Positions 25,686-44,774 are shown, numbered from the stretch's first letter. The stretch is DNA of 64,000 bases from Flaccisagitta enflata (GCA_965153355.1 OZ231126.1:45260001-45324000); one strand, 5' to 3'. Numbers and translations are program-made. Notes: generated from the letters alone by a model not told the origin.

Positions 25686-26426
25686 GCATATTTTCTTCCA
25701 TCAAGTCTGTTGCGACGATGACAAAGTTTACTTTCTGAAAGTTTGCTGAGGTAAAAGGGAGTCCATGACTCCTCCAACAATTCCCCCCTTCTCCTCCTCC
25801 TCCTCCTCCTCCACCTCCTCCTCTTCCGCCTCCTCTTCATCTTCCTCCTCACGTCTTCCTTCTTTCTCCTGCCCATGGACATGCCGATTTTAGCGGTTTT
25901 CACCTCCCCTTTCCATTTGCACTGATGGATGGAAATGGATGAGATGAATCATTTTGTCCATAAGATGATGCGCATTGTTTCCATTTCACAAGAATCCATT
26001 TGTAGGAGCGCTCATCTACGCTGTTTTCTGGGATGGCTTGCACGGTGATTAATATCATATGCTTTCTTTGTTAATATGAGAAAAAACACATGTAGCAATG
26101 AGCCAAGAGCTGGGTGCGACAGTAGAGAGTAGACAGGAAAAAAAAAGAAGTAAGGAGTGTTGGCAAGAAGGGATTGTACAATGATCAGACCATCCCTAAG
26201 TGCCGTGCAAATCTCTCCCACCTAATCATATTCGTGTCCTCGCCTTCACTCCACTCCCGACTTCTTTTTCATTATCCCCCCCTCCTTTCCCATCTACTGC
26301 TATGTGTGTAACAGGAAGTCGAAGACGAGCGTGACAATCAGACAAGAAAAAAAAAAAAAAAAACGACGGGGAAGCAAGTGAAAAAAAAAGAAGAAAAAGA
26401 AGAGAAACGTGAAGATTGATGACAAA

Positions 26427-26640
26427 ACAATGCCGGATACACGGCTACCCCAGTCGCGTGCAGGTGGGCAGGGGCGATATTTGAGGTCAGTGGAGCATTT
26501 GGGCAGGAGCGGTATAGCCAAAAACCCCATAAACGCCGAAAAAGTAAAGTGTGACGGACGGACAGACGGACGGACGCACGGACGGACAGACCGACGGACC
26601 GACACAGCGGGGTGTAGAGTCGCGTAGCACGCGAGTAAAT
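26427..26640 (+). mobile_element. HINE-like element, family A, complete
   Basis: It has all the family blocks: ACAATGCCGGATACACGGC, CAGTCGCGTGCAGGTGGGC, CATTTGGGCAGGAGC, AAAGTAAAGTGTGACGG, a (GACG)n core, and a 3' hairpin GTCGCGTAGCACGCGAG followed by TAAAT. It lies 37 bp from a family B copy on the opposite strand. Confidence 0.75.
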
Positions 26641-26676
26641 ATGAAACCGTTTCAATACGGTTTTTCTTATCTTCCG

Positions 26677-26783
26677 TTTTTAGGTGCGACAAAGCACCTC
26701 TATAACTGGCTGTGTCCGTCGGTCTGTAACACATTCGTTCGACGATCCACACTTCGCACCTTATTGGCCTACTTGGCCTTGTT
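26677..26783 (-). mobile_element. HINE-like element, family B, complete
   Basis: Nearly the same as the 20857 copy, with a shorter GTCC/GTCG core. It ends ACTTGGCCTTGTT, the complement of AACAAGGCCAAGT. Confidence 0.75.
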
Positions 26784-27408
26784 GTCTTCAAGAAAGAGCA
26801 GTGATTGAGCCCTGATAGTTGTAATACTCTGCGTCCATCCGGTATTTTCCAGATGCGTTGATGATTGGTAATTTCTGCTTAAAAGGTACGACTTATGAAT
26901 TGAGTCGGTGCTTAGACAACTGTCTGTCTGTCTGTCTGGTCTGGTCAGGGCTATATCATAAGCTTGTATCCATATGTAATGAACGGCGAAAATACGATCG
27001 ACGTACAGACTGACCAAAAGATGGGCCAAACTCGAGGAGATCAAAGATACACGGTACTTGAGCAAAAGCCATATTTCATGAGCTGTTTTTTTTTGTTTGT
27101 TTTTTTGTTTTTTTTTTTTTCATGAGCTGGTCACCACTTGCTAAATATTATTGTTTTAATGTTTGCGTTGAAATGTGAAACGGACGCTGCGTTTGAGAAA
27201 ATCGGTGAAAAATGAAATATCAACACTTCACACGCTGTTATCAAAACACCTGTTTGGCTCATTATTTATGATACGCGAAGAAGCGCAGGATTAATTGTTG
27301 CTAATTGCTTATTATTTTTCACGGTTACAATTGATACGTTTTCATGACAGTTTCGCGTTCTGTTTTGGCGAGCAACGTTGTAAATGTAACTTCTCTTTCA
27401 AAAAAAAA

Positions 27409-27565
<157 letters not shown>

Positions 27566-28011
27566 AGTAGAGCGTTGAGTTGTATCATGTACTTTATAGC
27601 GTTCCTATACATTTCCGAATATGATCCCTTATTTGCGCCGATTCTCAGTGCAACCTGGACCCACCCTGTCATTTTTTTCCACGGATATTTTTTTTCGAAA
27701 CCCAATTTTGTAAAACAGATGGCAAATCGGGCGTGGATCTATAAGACCACTACGCAGAGAGTCATGATTCGATTCGCTGGTCGGAGGGACCGCAGCGCGC
27801 TGCCGAGAAAGCCGAGTCCCGCAGGTCAACGAGACCGTCCCAATCGGTGGACTTTAAAGTTTTACATAATCACAATGGCAACTTATTTCTTACTGCGCCA
27901 GCTCACCTCTATATGGGGCTCTGTCTGTGGTCAACTGGTGATATATCAATATTGATAAGTGAAAGTGAAATGCGTGTAAAACACTATTATAGGATATGCG
28001 AACGATATAGA

Positions 28012-28156
28012 AACAAGGCCGGATACACGGCAATCCAGTCGCGGACGGTTGGGCAGGAGCAGTAATGCGAAAACCGCTCGGAATTCAAAAATGTGACCTA
28101 CCTACCGACCGACCGACCGACAGGACAAGGTGTAGAGTCGCGTGTCCGCGACTAAA
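28012..28156 (+). mobile_element. HINE-like element, family A, short form
   Basis: Starts AAACAAGGCCGGATACACGG and ends GTCGCGTGTCCGCGACTAAAG. The middle lacks the GAGGTCA block, so the copy is only about 145 bp. The (GACC)n core is short. Confidence 0.7.
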
Positions 28157-28173
28157 GAAAGAGCTACCAAAGC

Positions 28174-28230
28174 ATTCTTCTAATCATGGCAACTCTAACA
28201 TTCTTCTAATCATGTCAACTCTAACAACAA
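28174..28230 (+). repeat. Small tandem duplication
   Basis: CATTCTTCTAATCATGGCAA and CATTCTTCTAATCATGTCAA, each followed by CTCTAA. A 27-bp unit present twice, next to the 3' end of a family A copy. Confidence 0.8.
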
Positions 28231-28340
28231 CAAGCATGTAAACTATACGGTAAAAAGATCAATCTTATGTCTCCTTCATTCTATATTGACCATATTGTTT
28301 TCATGATTCCCCAACACATTTATGGTGAAAGGGGAGGATG

Positions 28341-30113
<1,773 letters not shown>

Positions 30114-30483
30114 TGCCATCTCATCACAGGCTCTTTATTGCCATTTAAATACGTTTCCTGGAGCATATACTTCCACGTGCGTCTTCGGCGTCAACCTTTT
30201 TGTTTTGTTTTTTTTCTTTCCTGCGCCGCGGCCGGCGACATTATTTCCTTTCTTTTTCTCTTGCTTCCTTTAACCGGCCGTCAGATCGGATCGGAGTCTT
30301 TTGTCTTTTGTTTTTCCTGCGCTTTTGTTTTTAATGTCAAGGTAAACTGGCGCTTAAGACGCGCGGTGGCGCAACGCATCGCACCGCGTTGCACCGCGTC
30401 GTCGCAACCCGCGTAATTTATCTTCCAAAATTCCGCTCCTTTCAAAAAAATTTGACAGCACCGGCGCGAGCGAGCGTCAAAGA

Positions 30484-30488
<5 letters not shown>

Positions 30489-30579
<91 letters not shown>
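30489..30579 (+). repeat. (GA)n microsatellite
   Basis: 91 bp uninterrupted. Confidence 0.95.
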
Positions 30580-30580
<1 letters not shown>

Positions 30581-30796
30581 TGAGCGTCGGTAAGGTATTT
30601 TGTAGCGGGCGATATCCGGTTTTATTGCACGCGAAAGACACAACTCGTCCTCTCGAGACAACATTAGCAAAAACCAACAAAATAAGCGAGATAAAGGAGC
30701 CATTCGCATTACAGGTACACTGAAGGTCTTTATAATCGTACATGCGTCTATTTTGAAAAAGAGTTGAATTTAACAGCTACTAAATAGCTCTTTCAC

Positions 30797-30942
<146 letters not shown>

Positions 30943-30944
30943 CT

Positions 30945-32186
30945 TGTATCCCATAGAAAATGTATGGGAAGGATTTTGGCCATCTAGGGTCCCTATCTTT
31001 TATAATGGGAAAGTGGGTGGGGTGGCGGTCATGAGTAAACTTTATGTGATCCTTACCAGATCTTAGAGTCATAATCTATGATGGAAATGGTCACATTTCT
31101 CCCGCTGGGGTGATGAGATTTGAGTTTTACCATATTTTCAGTCACCTTAGTAAACATGACAAGTATAATTATATCTTTAAAAATTGAATAAAAAAATGAA
31201 AGTGAGGTCAATATTTAGCTAATGAGAAGATGATGAGTAAAACGATTGGCTTTTCTGCCTTATGAAGCCTGTAAGTTTGATTACAATGCCTTGCTCATCC
31301 TTCATTCACCAACATTGAAATTGTTTGCCACGCATTGTACAGGTGGGCAGAGGCGAATAACCATCAAAGACCGAGGGATCGACCAAATGTTTCATCTTTT
31401 GTTTCAGTTGAACAAACCCATAAAATAGAACGGAAAAACCGGAAGAAACGAGCCAAACGGGAAACAAACGCGCTCCTGAAATAAGCGCAATTGTTTTTAC
31501 TCGCTTCCATAACAAGCTTTCAAGCCAGAGGGTCTTTTTTTTTTTTTTTTTTTTACTTTTTTCCTTTCTTTTCTTTCTTTTCTTTCCTTTTGTTCTTTCC
31601 CATTTGTAATGTTGAGCCGAACCAGAAATCGTACCTTGCTGTAATTTGGTAGCAAGCTTCGAATATCGTTCGTTCCGGACCTTCGGTTCAAACTGATTTG
31701 AGGATTTGAGGAGAGCACAGCAACGACGAAATTGTCGACATATCGCAAATGCAGTCCGTAGAAGTACTTCGACATCGTCTTTCTATTGGAGCTGGAATTT
31801 TGGTCTCCCGGTTATTGAATATTATTCGAAGATTAGAAGTTTGGATTCAAGACTTAGGCTAGGTCCCAAAAAGCCTATTCATAATTCAACTGACGTCGGA
31901 CGAAGATCACAAAAGGGAAATGATTGAATTTTCAAATTGTGTTTAAAGATGACCCGCCCAACTGCGTCGTTCTTTTTCTCGGGCGACAAAACTTCGGGAA
32001 ATCATCGTTTTCAATTTTTACATACAATAATTCCATATATTCATGAACAGGCATTCATATTTTGTAAACCTTCCGAGAGGCAAAAGTTTTTCCCCATGAG
32101 TTTCGGACACGGCACTGATGTCACAGGCCTGGTGATTCTAGATCAGCAAGCTGCGCCGCTTCTCAATTGGGGACAAAAGATATGGT
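30945..32186. other. Non-coding stretch
   Basis: Contains a T20 run at about 31538-31553 with TTTCTTTTC units after it. Several 60-90-codon frames on both strands, none resembling a known family. Confidence 0.4.
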
Positions 32187-32315
32187 GAGGAAGAAGAAGA
32201 AGAAGAAAAAGAAAAAGAAAAAGAAAAAGAAAAAGAAAAAGAAAAAGAAAAAGAAGAAGAAGAAGAAGAAGAAGAAGAAGAAGAAGAATGAGGAGGAGGA
32301 GGAGGAGGAGGAGAA
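32187..32315 (+). repeat. (AAAAAG)n/(AAG)n/(AGG)n purine array
   Basis: GAA, then GAAAAA hexamers, then AAG, then GAG units. About 130 bp of pure purine with one T. Confidence 0.93.
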
Positions 32316-32639
32316 GGAAAAACTGGAAGCATTAAAAAACGGCAATAACAAGTCGTTTTAAGTTAGTAATGATATCATTTGCATACTGCAGTTTTAAGAT
32401 GATTGGTCCATTGTAATTTCGTTGATTCGATCTACTGTCAAAAAGATTTGAAACTATAGTTTAAACTGATTTGTGTCTATCGTGAATGTAGAAAAGAAAA
32501 CCTAATGCGCATGTAAAAGATATCCATATTGTTTATGTTGTTAACACAACCTCCTGCAAGTAAGATTTATATTGATGATGAACACAGCGAAAAAACCTCA
32601 AGTCACAGAAATCCAATGTCGGTGGTTGCCTCATCGGGA

Positions 32640-32668
32640 AAAAAGTCGAAGTCAGTCTTCGACTTTTT
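32640..32668 (+). other. Perfect 12-bp hairpin
   Basis: AAAAAGTCGAAG, loop TCAGT, CTTCGACTTTTT. It sits inside an open frame (32529-32834) that also ends near a good donor (TAGGGTAAGT at 32756-32765). Role unknown. Confidence 0.6.
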
Positions 32669-32869
32669 GACATATTCGAGAAAAACAGGGTTTTCATTTT
32701 CTTATGCGGAAGTTGTGCATCTCATCCGGCTGATTGTGGCTTCCGATGAAATTTATAGGGTAAGTAAATTTAATAATTCTCTTTCATTTGGCGCCAAGCA
32801 GAAGTCTCTGGGACAAATATTTTTCGCGTTATGAATTTTTAAAGATTTATTTACGAAAAATGCAAATTG

Positions 32870-33345
32870 AATTTTTTTCGATTTTTCATGATTTTGTGTA
32901 GGATCAATAAAGGAGCGTATTTATGGTTGTTTGAGCATGCAAATATAAGAAAACATGTTTATGAGCAAACTTGCTCATCGGTAAGGGTGTTTTAGAGGAT
33001 TCTAGCTCATTTAGCTCACTTAGCTCAATCTATTTTTTCTGATTTCAAATACGATAAATGAATAAATATTTTCATACTTGTTTAAGCAAGCAAATTAAAA
33101 AAAACATATTAGTGAGCAGAGCTGCTCACCTGTGAGGTGTTTTTAAGTATTCTAGCTCATTCAGCTCATTTAGCTTGCTCTTTTTCTCTGATTTGAAATA
33201 GGATAAATAAATTAATGTTTTGATTTAAGCATGCAAATACAAGAAAGCATATCAGTAAGAAAAGCTGGTTGTCTGGTTGAATCATTTTGAATACTTTAGC
33301 TCATCTAGCTCATTTGGCTCAGTTCTATTTTTCTCTGATTTTCAG
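32870..33345 (+). repeat. Tandem repeat, three units of about 145 bp
   Basis: Each unit has GCATGCAAATA-like sequence (32936, 33085, 33228), then a CATRTNAGTRAG stretch, then TAGCTCAT repeats and TTTTTCTCTGATTT. Unit starts are about 149 and 143 bp apart. The first and third units hold a perfect ATGCAAAT octamer. No ORF. Confidence 0.7.
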
Positions 33346-33719
33346 TGAAATCAATACATACAATTGCTTTTGATTTGATCTAACAGAAAAAAAGAAAAAT
33401 TTTGGTGACTGAAGTCAAAAGCACGGTGAAAAGTGACCAATGCTTACGACTTTTTTCCTCACGGCGACAGCCGCCATTACTGGTAGCTATTGCCATGGTT
33501 GAATACTGTTTGAGGCTGGAGTCCGGACTCAGGAGGCTGTAAGTCTACAAAGTTGCGGGGAGTCATTCTGAACCAAGCCAGGTCTCAACAGATGGGTGTC
33601 CGCACTGGTTAGAAACAAGGTCGGGTATAGAGTATAGAGAAAGAGTTAGGGCCAGGTGTATGTTTGGTTTTGTATAATTGAGCTCAAGTGTGCTTTAGTT
33701 AAAGATTTGCCTGTTTGGG

Positions 33720-33916
33720 AAACAAGGCCGGATACATGGCTACCCAAGTCGCGTGCGGGTGGGCAGGGGCAGTGATGGACAAGGTCACTGGAGCATTTGG
33801 GCAGGAGCAGTGAGCTAAAAACGCTGAAAAAGTAAAATGGGGACCGACCGACCGACTGACCGACCAATGAACCAACGGACGGATGGACAGACAAAGCAGA
33901 GTGTTGAGTTGCGTAC
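33720..33916 (+). mobile_element. HINE-like element, family A, 3' end lost
   Basis: Starts AACAAGGCCGGATACATGG, with GTCGCGTGCGGGTGGGC, CATTTGGGCAGGAGC and a (GACC)n core. The 3' end breaks off at GAGTTGCGTACTGATTG, so the right hairpin arm is missing. Confidence 0.65.
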
Positions 33917-34500
33917 TGATTGTTTGAGCATGATATCTATTTGGATAAGATTCCTTGCATTGAAATTTTGTTTTCTTGTTATTTGGACATCCCTTTGAAA
34001 TGTCCAATGAAAATGATATAAACTAATGAGAAAAACCTTTAAAAATGATTTTCTCAAGAGCTGCGGGCAGTTGGGGCAAATGTGAAAAATCTTCTCTGTG
34101 GGGAAACTGTTTTGAGGCCCTGCAGACTATTCAATGATAAGTGCATGTGGCTATGAAAGTGCGATCCTGATGGGGAAGGGTGCTTTACCTTACTGCTGAT
34201 CCCCACCTTCAAGTCAAGTTGGTAGCGTTTAGGGTAATTTTTTGCCTCGGCAGAAAAGAAGAATTATGATGCCTGCTGATGTCATCATTCTATTAGAGAC
34301 CCATAGTGGTAGTAGGTTGCAAAATGACACATTTAATTACACGTATGAACTTCATTTGTCAAAATTGGCCATGAAATAAAACTAAAAACCAATTGTGTGA
34401 AAATTTTTTTAAAAATTTCTAAATTCTATCGGAAAACCAAATTCTTTTTACATGTCCGACAAAATGTCTCCAGTGATCCACAGACCCCTTGAGTTTTATA
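33917..34500. other. Non-coding stretch
   Basis: No gene, RNA or repeat family recognised. Confidence 0.4.
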
Positions 34501-34551
34501 ATCTCATCTCTCTTCCTTCTTTCCTTTCTCCTTTCTTTCCCTCCTCCTTTC

Positions 34552-34553
34552 AT

Positions 34554-34625
<72 letters not shown>

Positions 34626-34626
34626 T
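34552..34626 (+). repeat. (CTTT)n array
   Basis: 75 bp in a 230-bp pyrimidine-rich stretch (34500-34730). Confidence 0.93.
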
Positions 34627-35454
34627 TTGTTTCTTCCTCACTTTCTTTCTATCTTTTCTCCTTTCCTTTCTTTTTTCCTTATTTTCTTTTCTTCTCTCTT
34701 TCCCCCTTCCCTCTTCCAAGTTCTTCCAACAAATTTCTTCACCTTCCGAGAAGCGGCGCTTCCCGCTTCTTCAAAATATGAAGACCTGTTCATGAAATTG
34801 ATATTAGTTTTAAGATATATAGATATGACCTCCCCATCATTTCAGTTTTAGTCGCACTCTACTGTATCCCATCCTTTAATGTTTTTCTTCTCGCGGTCCT
34901 TGATCAAATCTTCTGCTTCTCACACCCTCCGCCCATATCCTCGCTAAAAACGCACACCATCATATCCCCGCTAATAACACACTCAACATCATCATCAACA
35001 CCATCTAGATATTTACGCCTTGCAATGATTACGTCCTCGACCCCCGAATTCAGACCCCCGAATTGAGACCCCCTTTGGCCTCAACTCGATTCGCCTTTTC
35101 AGGCCCCTCCCATGCTCGGTTGGGGGAAAATGAAAAACACCTCCACATTTTGTTCTTTGGCCCTGAAATGATTTCTTTCTTCTTTCTCTCTCTTTCTCTC
35201 TCTCTCTCGTTAATTGACTCAATTTCTTCACTTTTACTCTTCTAATTCAAAAGGAAAACAAGCAAAGATTTGATTAGGATTTGGAATCGTATATACCGAA
35301 GAGGAGTTGGAGGTGAAACAATCAGTGAAATGAATGGGGTGAATGCTGTAGATAAACGAACGTTTAAACAAATGTGTTACAAAATGAACGAATGTCATAC
35401 AGAATGAAAAAAAGAAAAGAAAAGAGAAAAAAGAAGTAATGAGTGAGTGAATGA

Positions 35455-35645
35455 ATCAATGAATGAATGAATGCACGAAAGGAGGAATGATTAAATGAAT
35501 GAATGAATGAATGAATGAATGAATGAATGAATGAATGAGGGAATGAATGAATAAATAAATGAATGAATGAATGAATGAATGAATGAATGAATGAATGAAT
35601 GAATGAATGAATGAATGAATGAATGAATGAATGAATGAATGAATG
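35455..35645 (+). repeat. (GAAT)n array
   Basis: 191 bp with point changes (GGGA, AATA) in the middle. Confidence 0.95.
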
Positions 35646-35898
35646 GATAAAAGAATAATAAATGGAAGAATGCAATATTGAGAGAATAAATGAATGAGAT
35701 GATCAGATGAGGCAGATAAATGAGGGGATGAGGGAAAATGAAAATCAATTAAATGTGAAGTTTGCTGCATAGGGCACTGAGATAATCATAAAATTTTCGG
35801 TAACCGAATACATGTGACACGTAACATGACAGGGAGTAGCAGGTTTTTGAAATCGAATTGTTGTTTGCAGGATGCTAAGACTAATGGAAAGAGAGTGA

Positions 35899-36166
<268 letters not shown>

Positions 36167-36223
36167 AATGAAATTGAAATTAGATTAGTGAAGTCTCGAG
36201 ATTGAAGAAGTTAATTGACGAAA

Positions 36224-36254
<31 letters not shown>

Positions 36255-36631
36255 TGTGTCGTACAGACAGAGAGACAGACAGAGAGACATCAGACACCGA
36301 GACAGACAGACACCCAGACAGACAGACAGACACCCAGACAGACACACAGACACACAGAAAGGAATGAGACCCCCACTCCACTCTCCTAACTCGATCGACT
36401 GAGCGTTTCACAAAAGTACCATTATGAATCTGATTTTCATAAACAAAGAAACCTTGAATGGTCTCCCTTGGATTTCAGTGGGACGCAAACGCCAGGAATC
36501 TATTTGGAAAATAGCAAAGAGAAATTTGGAAAAGGAAAAAAGAAATCATATTTGCGATTTTGTCTTGTTTGTTTCTTTTTCGGATATTTTTTCTTGGCTA
36601 TCAGTTGTTGCTTGCTACCTCCTTTCCCACC

Positions 36632-36732
<101 letters not shown>

Positions 36733-37272
36733 ATCCATCCATAGCATTTTCTACAACCTCCTGCTGATGTCTTTATCGTGGCTTTTGGCATCCGCTGAAA
36801 CAACAGAAGGTTAGTGAATCCTATGAGTTGAGAATGTATACTTTTCCTTACAGCATGTCCGGGCATTTCCGCCACCGTTGATGTAACTGTCATCCCCGTC
36901 ATTTATTGTGGCGACGTTGTCGTCGTCGTCAGAGTTATTGTAACTGCCATCATTTCTCAATTGATAAAAGCATGAGATAAAATTGAGTTAAAAGAAACTT
37001 ACCTGCTCCTTTGGTCAAGATGTCCCTCTCGCCTGTCCTGTCAATCGCTACATTACCACTACCTCTATCTCCCTACACCATACACTCACTCACGTTATGA
37101 CCAACCATCATTATTTCAATACTCACTGTGTGTATCCTGCACCTTTTTGCCCTTCAACCAAAGCGAATAAATCTTCGACCAGATTTTGTTTTCTCATTCG
37201 AATTAAATGCAATTTTGTTTTTGAAACAAAAAACTTTTCTTCCTTTCAATTTCCTTCTCCCCTCTCTTCTCT

Positions 37273-39490
<2,218 letters not shown>

Positions 39491-39576
<86 letters not shown>
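39491..39576 (+). repeat. (CT)n microsatellite
   Basis: 86 bp uninterrupted. Confidence 0.95.
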
Positions 39577-39581
<5 letters not shown>

Positions 39582-39977
39582 ATTCTTTCACGTCGATTGG
39601 TGCGATGTAAATCATGTAATTATTTCAATTAGTGGGACCTCGATTCTGCTCAGTCGTGAGTACGAACAATAAACAAAGGAGAGAAAGATGGCTCAGGCGG
39701 ACGATCACACCGAGTAGTCATACATTGGCTTGGCTTTGTGCGTGTGCATTATCATCATGCATCTGCATATGATCCTTCTCAATCCAGAGATGTTTTTTTA
39801 AAAGTATTCCGACGTTACAGCAACGAGTATTGTGTGTGCGTTAGTGCGTAACACATCACTGTACCCATTTGACTTTAAAAGAATATGTGTTGAGACATGG
39901 GAAAACCATTAAAGTAGCCACGATTGGATCTGTCCACCACCAGTTCATCTGTCCGTCTATTATACCCGGTGCGGTCT

Positions 39978-40053
39978 ATGGCCCTCGCCTACCAAGTCGT
40001 AATCATTGCGTTTTTGCAATGCTTGAGCGCTAAATTTCGAATTGATGATGAAG
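39978..40053 (+). other. Possible first coding exon with signal peptide, unrecognised
   Basis: An ATG opens a 25-codon frame with a hydrophobic stretch (MALAYQVVIIAFLQCLSA) and a few polar residues. It ends at GATGAAG|GTATTT, a plausible donor. I found no partner exon. A chance frame of this length is possible. Confidence 0.2.
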
Positions 40054-40239
40054 GTATTTATCGGGCACTTAAGTATCATACATTGATAAACCACGAGCAG
40101 GTGCGATGTACCAGATTCATTCTCTCTCATTCCTCGTTTTGCTTGTAAGACCCTTGACTTCGTTTTAATCTGATAAACAACATGAAGGTTTCACATTCCT
40201 AAGTCATTGACTGTCTGGGTTTTTTTTCAACTGTGTTTA

Positions 40240-40749
<510 letters not shown>

Positions 40750-41146
40750 CATCCCATTAGCCAAAAGTGTCGATGGGCATCCAGGGGTTTTTCTTAGTTT
40801 TTTTGGCAGGTGCTTTATCATGGAAAGGAACCCTCTTTCCAAACTCGTCCAAAAAAACAAAAGCATGCCAACTTTTTCTCTTTTTTTTTCTAAACTTGGA
40901 AACTTTATTTTCCTCGAAAAAAAAACAATCTATTTCTTTTCTCCTTTCGAGCACGGTACTCGCGAATTTTGTCCGTGAATTACTTACATTTGTCAAAATC
41001 TTTTGAACGTCTCGATTCTTTTTCAATTGTTGAATAATGATTTTTCACAAAAACAGTCCCGTGATACTGTGAATCCAAGAAGCAAAGGATGAGAGGTAAC
41101 GTTTTAGCAAAGGAATTATACAATGAAAAAGATAAAAAAGAAAGAA

Positions 41147-41660
41147 AACAAGTGAGGCGGGGTCACAATATCGGTGCGGACGGGTGGGCAGGGGCATCCA
41201 AACCCAATCCATACCCCAAGTCCCCAACTCACATGCACAAAAAGCATCTAAAACACTCGTTTCCTCACTTTTAGACATACTGGAATTCATAAGCCGCTGC
41301 TTTTCTTTTCTTTGTATTTGTCATCTAAACAACAAATTATGCTCAATTGTAAGAAAACTACATGTTTAAACATTGAAGACTTATGAAAAATCAAGGAAGG
41401 AAGTTGTTGTCTTGTTCTTCCTCTTATCAAAAATTGTTTCCGCTTTTCCAATTAAGTGTTAAAAAAAAAATTCAAAAGATTAACTTTTTCTGAAATCAGT
41501 AAAATATACAGGGTAATACCCCCTTTTAGACTGTCCCAGCGGCATTCATTTTTACACATGCTCGTGTCCACGGATGGACCGACGGACCGACCGATGGACC
41601 AATGGACGGACTGACGGATGGAAAAAGCTTCTTATAGAGTTGCGTGTCCGCCACTAAAAA
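41147..41660 (+). mobile_element. HINE-like element, family E, long copy
   Basis: The 5' 125 bp match the 50514 copy (AACAAGTGAGGCGGGGTC, then CGGACGGGTGGGCAGGGGC). The 3' 90 bp also match (GACGGACC core, TAGAGTTGCGTGTCCGCC, CACTAAAAA). Between them are about 290 bp of AT-rich DNA absent from the shorter copy, so this is either a fuller version or a copy with an insertion. The A tail runs straight into a 540-bp (GAAA)n/(GAA)n array. Confidence 0.6.
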
Positions 41661-41679
41661 GAAGGAAAAGAAAGAAGGA

Positions 41680-41742
<63 letters not shown>

Positions 41743-41770
41743 GAAGAGAAAAGAAAAAAGAAGAAAAGAA

Positions 41771-41811
<41 letters not shown>

Positions 41812-42051
41812 AGAAAGAAAGAGAAAGAAAGAAAGAAGAAAGAAGAAAGAAGAAAGAAAGAAAGAAAGAAAGAAGAAGAAGAAAAGAAAAGAAGAAAAGA
41901 AAGAAAAGAAGAAGAAGAAGAAGAAAGAAAGAAAGAGAAGAGAAGAAGAAAGAAAGAAAGAAAGAAAGAAGAAAGAAAGAAAGAAGAAAGAAAGAAAGAA
42001 AGAAGAAAGAAAGAAAGAAAGAATCAAAATGAGAAAGAAGAAAGAAAGAAA

Positions 42052-42084
<33 letters not shown>

Positions 42085-42097
42085 AAAAAGAAAAATA

Positions 42098-42129
<32 letters not shown>

Positions 42130-42135
42130 AAAGGA

Positions 42136-42171
<36 letters not shown>

Positions 42172-42203
42172 AAGAAAGAAAGAAAGAAAGAGGAAGAGAG
42201 AAA
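41661..42203 (+). repeat. (GAAA)n/(GAA)n purine array
   Basis: About 540 bp, essentially all purine, with blocks of both periods. It starts at the A tail of the family E element. Long Lys/Arg/Glu-only frames on one strand and Phe/Ser/Leu frames on the other are artefacts of the repeat. Confidence 0.95.
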
Positions 42204-42209
42204 AAAGAA

Positions 42210-43399
<1,190 letters not shown>

Positions 43400-43756
43400 G
43401 TTTCTTTCCTTTTCCTTTGCGTCTTCTTTTAGGTCTCCTTTGCCACATTAGAGGCAAATATTCTAATGATGATTTTCTTTTTTTGGTATTCTAATGATCT
43501 TATGAATATGAAACGCTATGGTACCGTCGAGGAAGATGACGTAGATGAAGAAGACAACGAACATGAATGAGACGATGGCACAGATGAGCACTAAGATAAC
43601 ACTGATAGCAGTATTGAGTTAGTGTTGACAATGATTATAACATGTTAAAATAGTAAATAATGATGCAGTACAGACAACAAGGATGAATTTCTCTCACGGA
43701 AAAAGTGATGACATAGAGGGTGACAGATACTTTTTACGGTCTATCCACTTACAGCT

Positions 43757-43762
43757 TGTTGA

Positions 43763-43807
<45 letters not shown>

Positions 43808-43821
43808 CGTTGTCGTTGTCG

Positions 43822-43856
<35 letters not shown>

Positions 43857-43962
43857 ATTCTTCTTTTTCTTTTTCATTTTCTTTTTCTTTTTCTTTTTCT
43901 TTTTCTTTTTCTTCTTCTTCTTCTTCTTCTTCTTCTTCTTCTTCTTCTCCCTCTTCTTCTTC

Positions 43963-44024
<62 letters not shown>

Positions 44025-44142
44025 CTTCTTCTTCTTCTTCTTCTTCTTCTTCTTCTTCTTCTTCTTCTTCTTCTTCTTCTTCTTCTTCTTCTTCTTCTTC
44101 TTCTTCTTCTACTTTTTCTTCTTCTTCTTCTTCTTCTTCTTA
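43757..44142 (+). repeat. Compound (TTG)n, (CTTTTT)n, (CTT)n array
   Basis: TTG 43757-43857 with three CGT units inside, CTTTTT to 43908, CTT with a few CTA/CCC units to 44142. Confidence 0.95.
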
Positions 44143-44464
44143 TACCGCTTTTCCCTAGACAAAAGAAATTCGAAGGAGAAATAAGAAGAACACAATACAA
44201 AAGCCTCTTTTTCAAAATCATTTGCATTTTTGCGTGCTTTGCATCTTTCCTATTTCTGTGTCACTTTTTTCACTCACATATTCTTTTTTGGAAATGAGAG
44301 TCGCGATTAGACCCTCGCGAGTTAATCGAAAAATACAATCGGATGACAATTTTGTCTTACCAATCGATGGACGATTTTGCATCTTAGAAACCGCCATCAA
44401 TCGGTTATCTGCCTCTAACAACCCACTTGCCAATCTGCCATTCAGTGTCTGTTTGTGTGTGTGT

Positions 44465-44468
<4 letters not shown>

Positions 44469-44557
<89 letters not shown>
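44469..44557 (+). repeat. (CT)n microsatellite
   Basis: 89 bp, first of three within 520 bp; preceded by (GT)n of 16 bp. Confidence 0.95.
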
Positions 44558-44560
<3 letters not shown>

Positions 44561-44610
44561 ACACCAAATACTAGCGTCGGTTAGTTCATTGGTCACTCTC
44601 TCATGGTCCG

Positions 44611-44774
<164 letters not shown>

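Noticed and set aside
39924-40148. 74-codon frame taken as a whole gene
   Set aside because: Only the inner signal-peptide-like segment with a donor is at all suggestive; the rest shows nothing, so it is listed only as a weak exon candidate.
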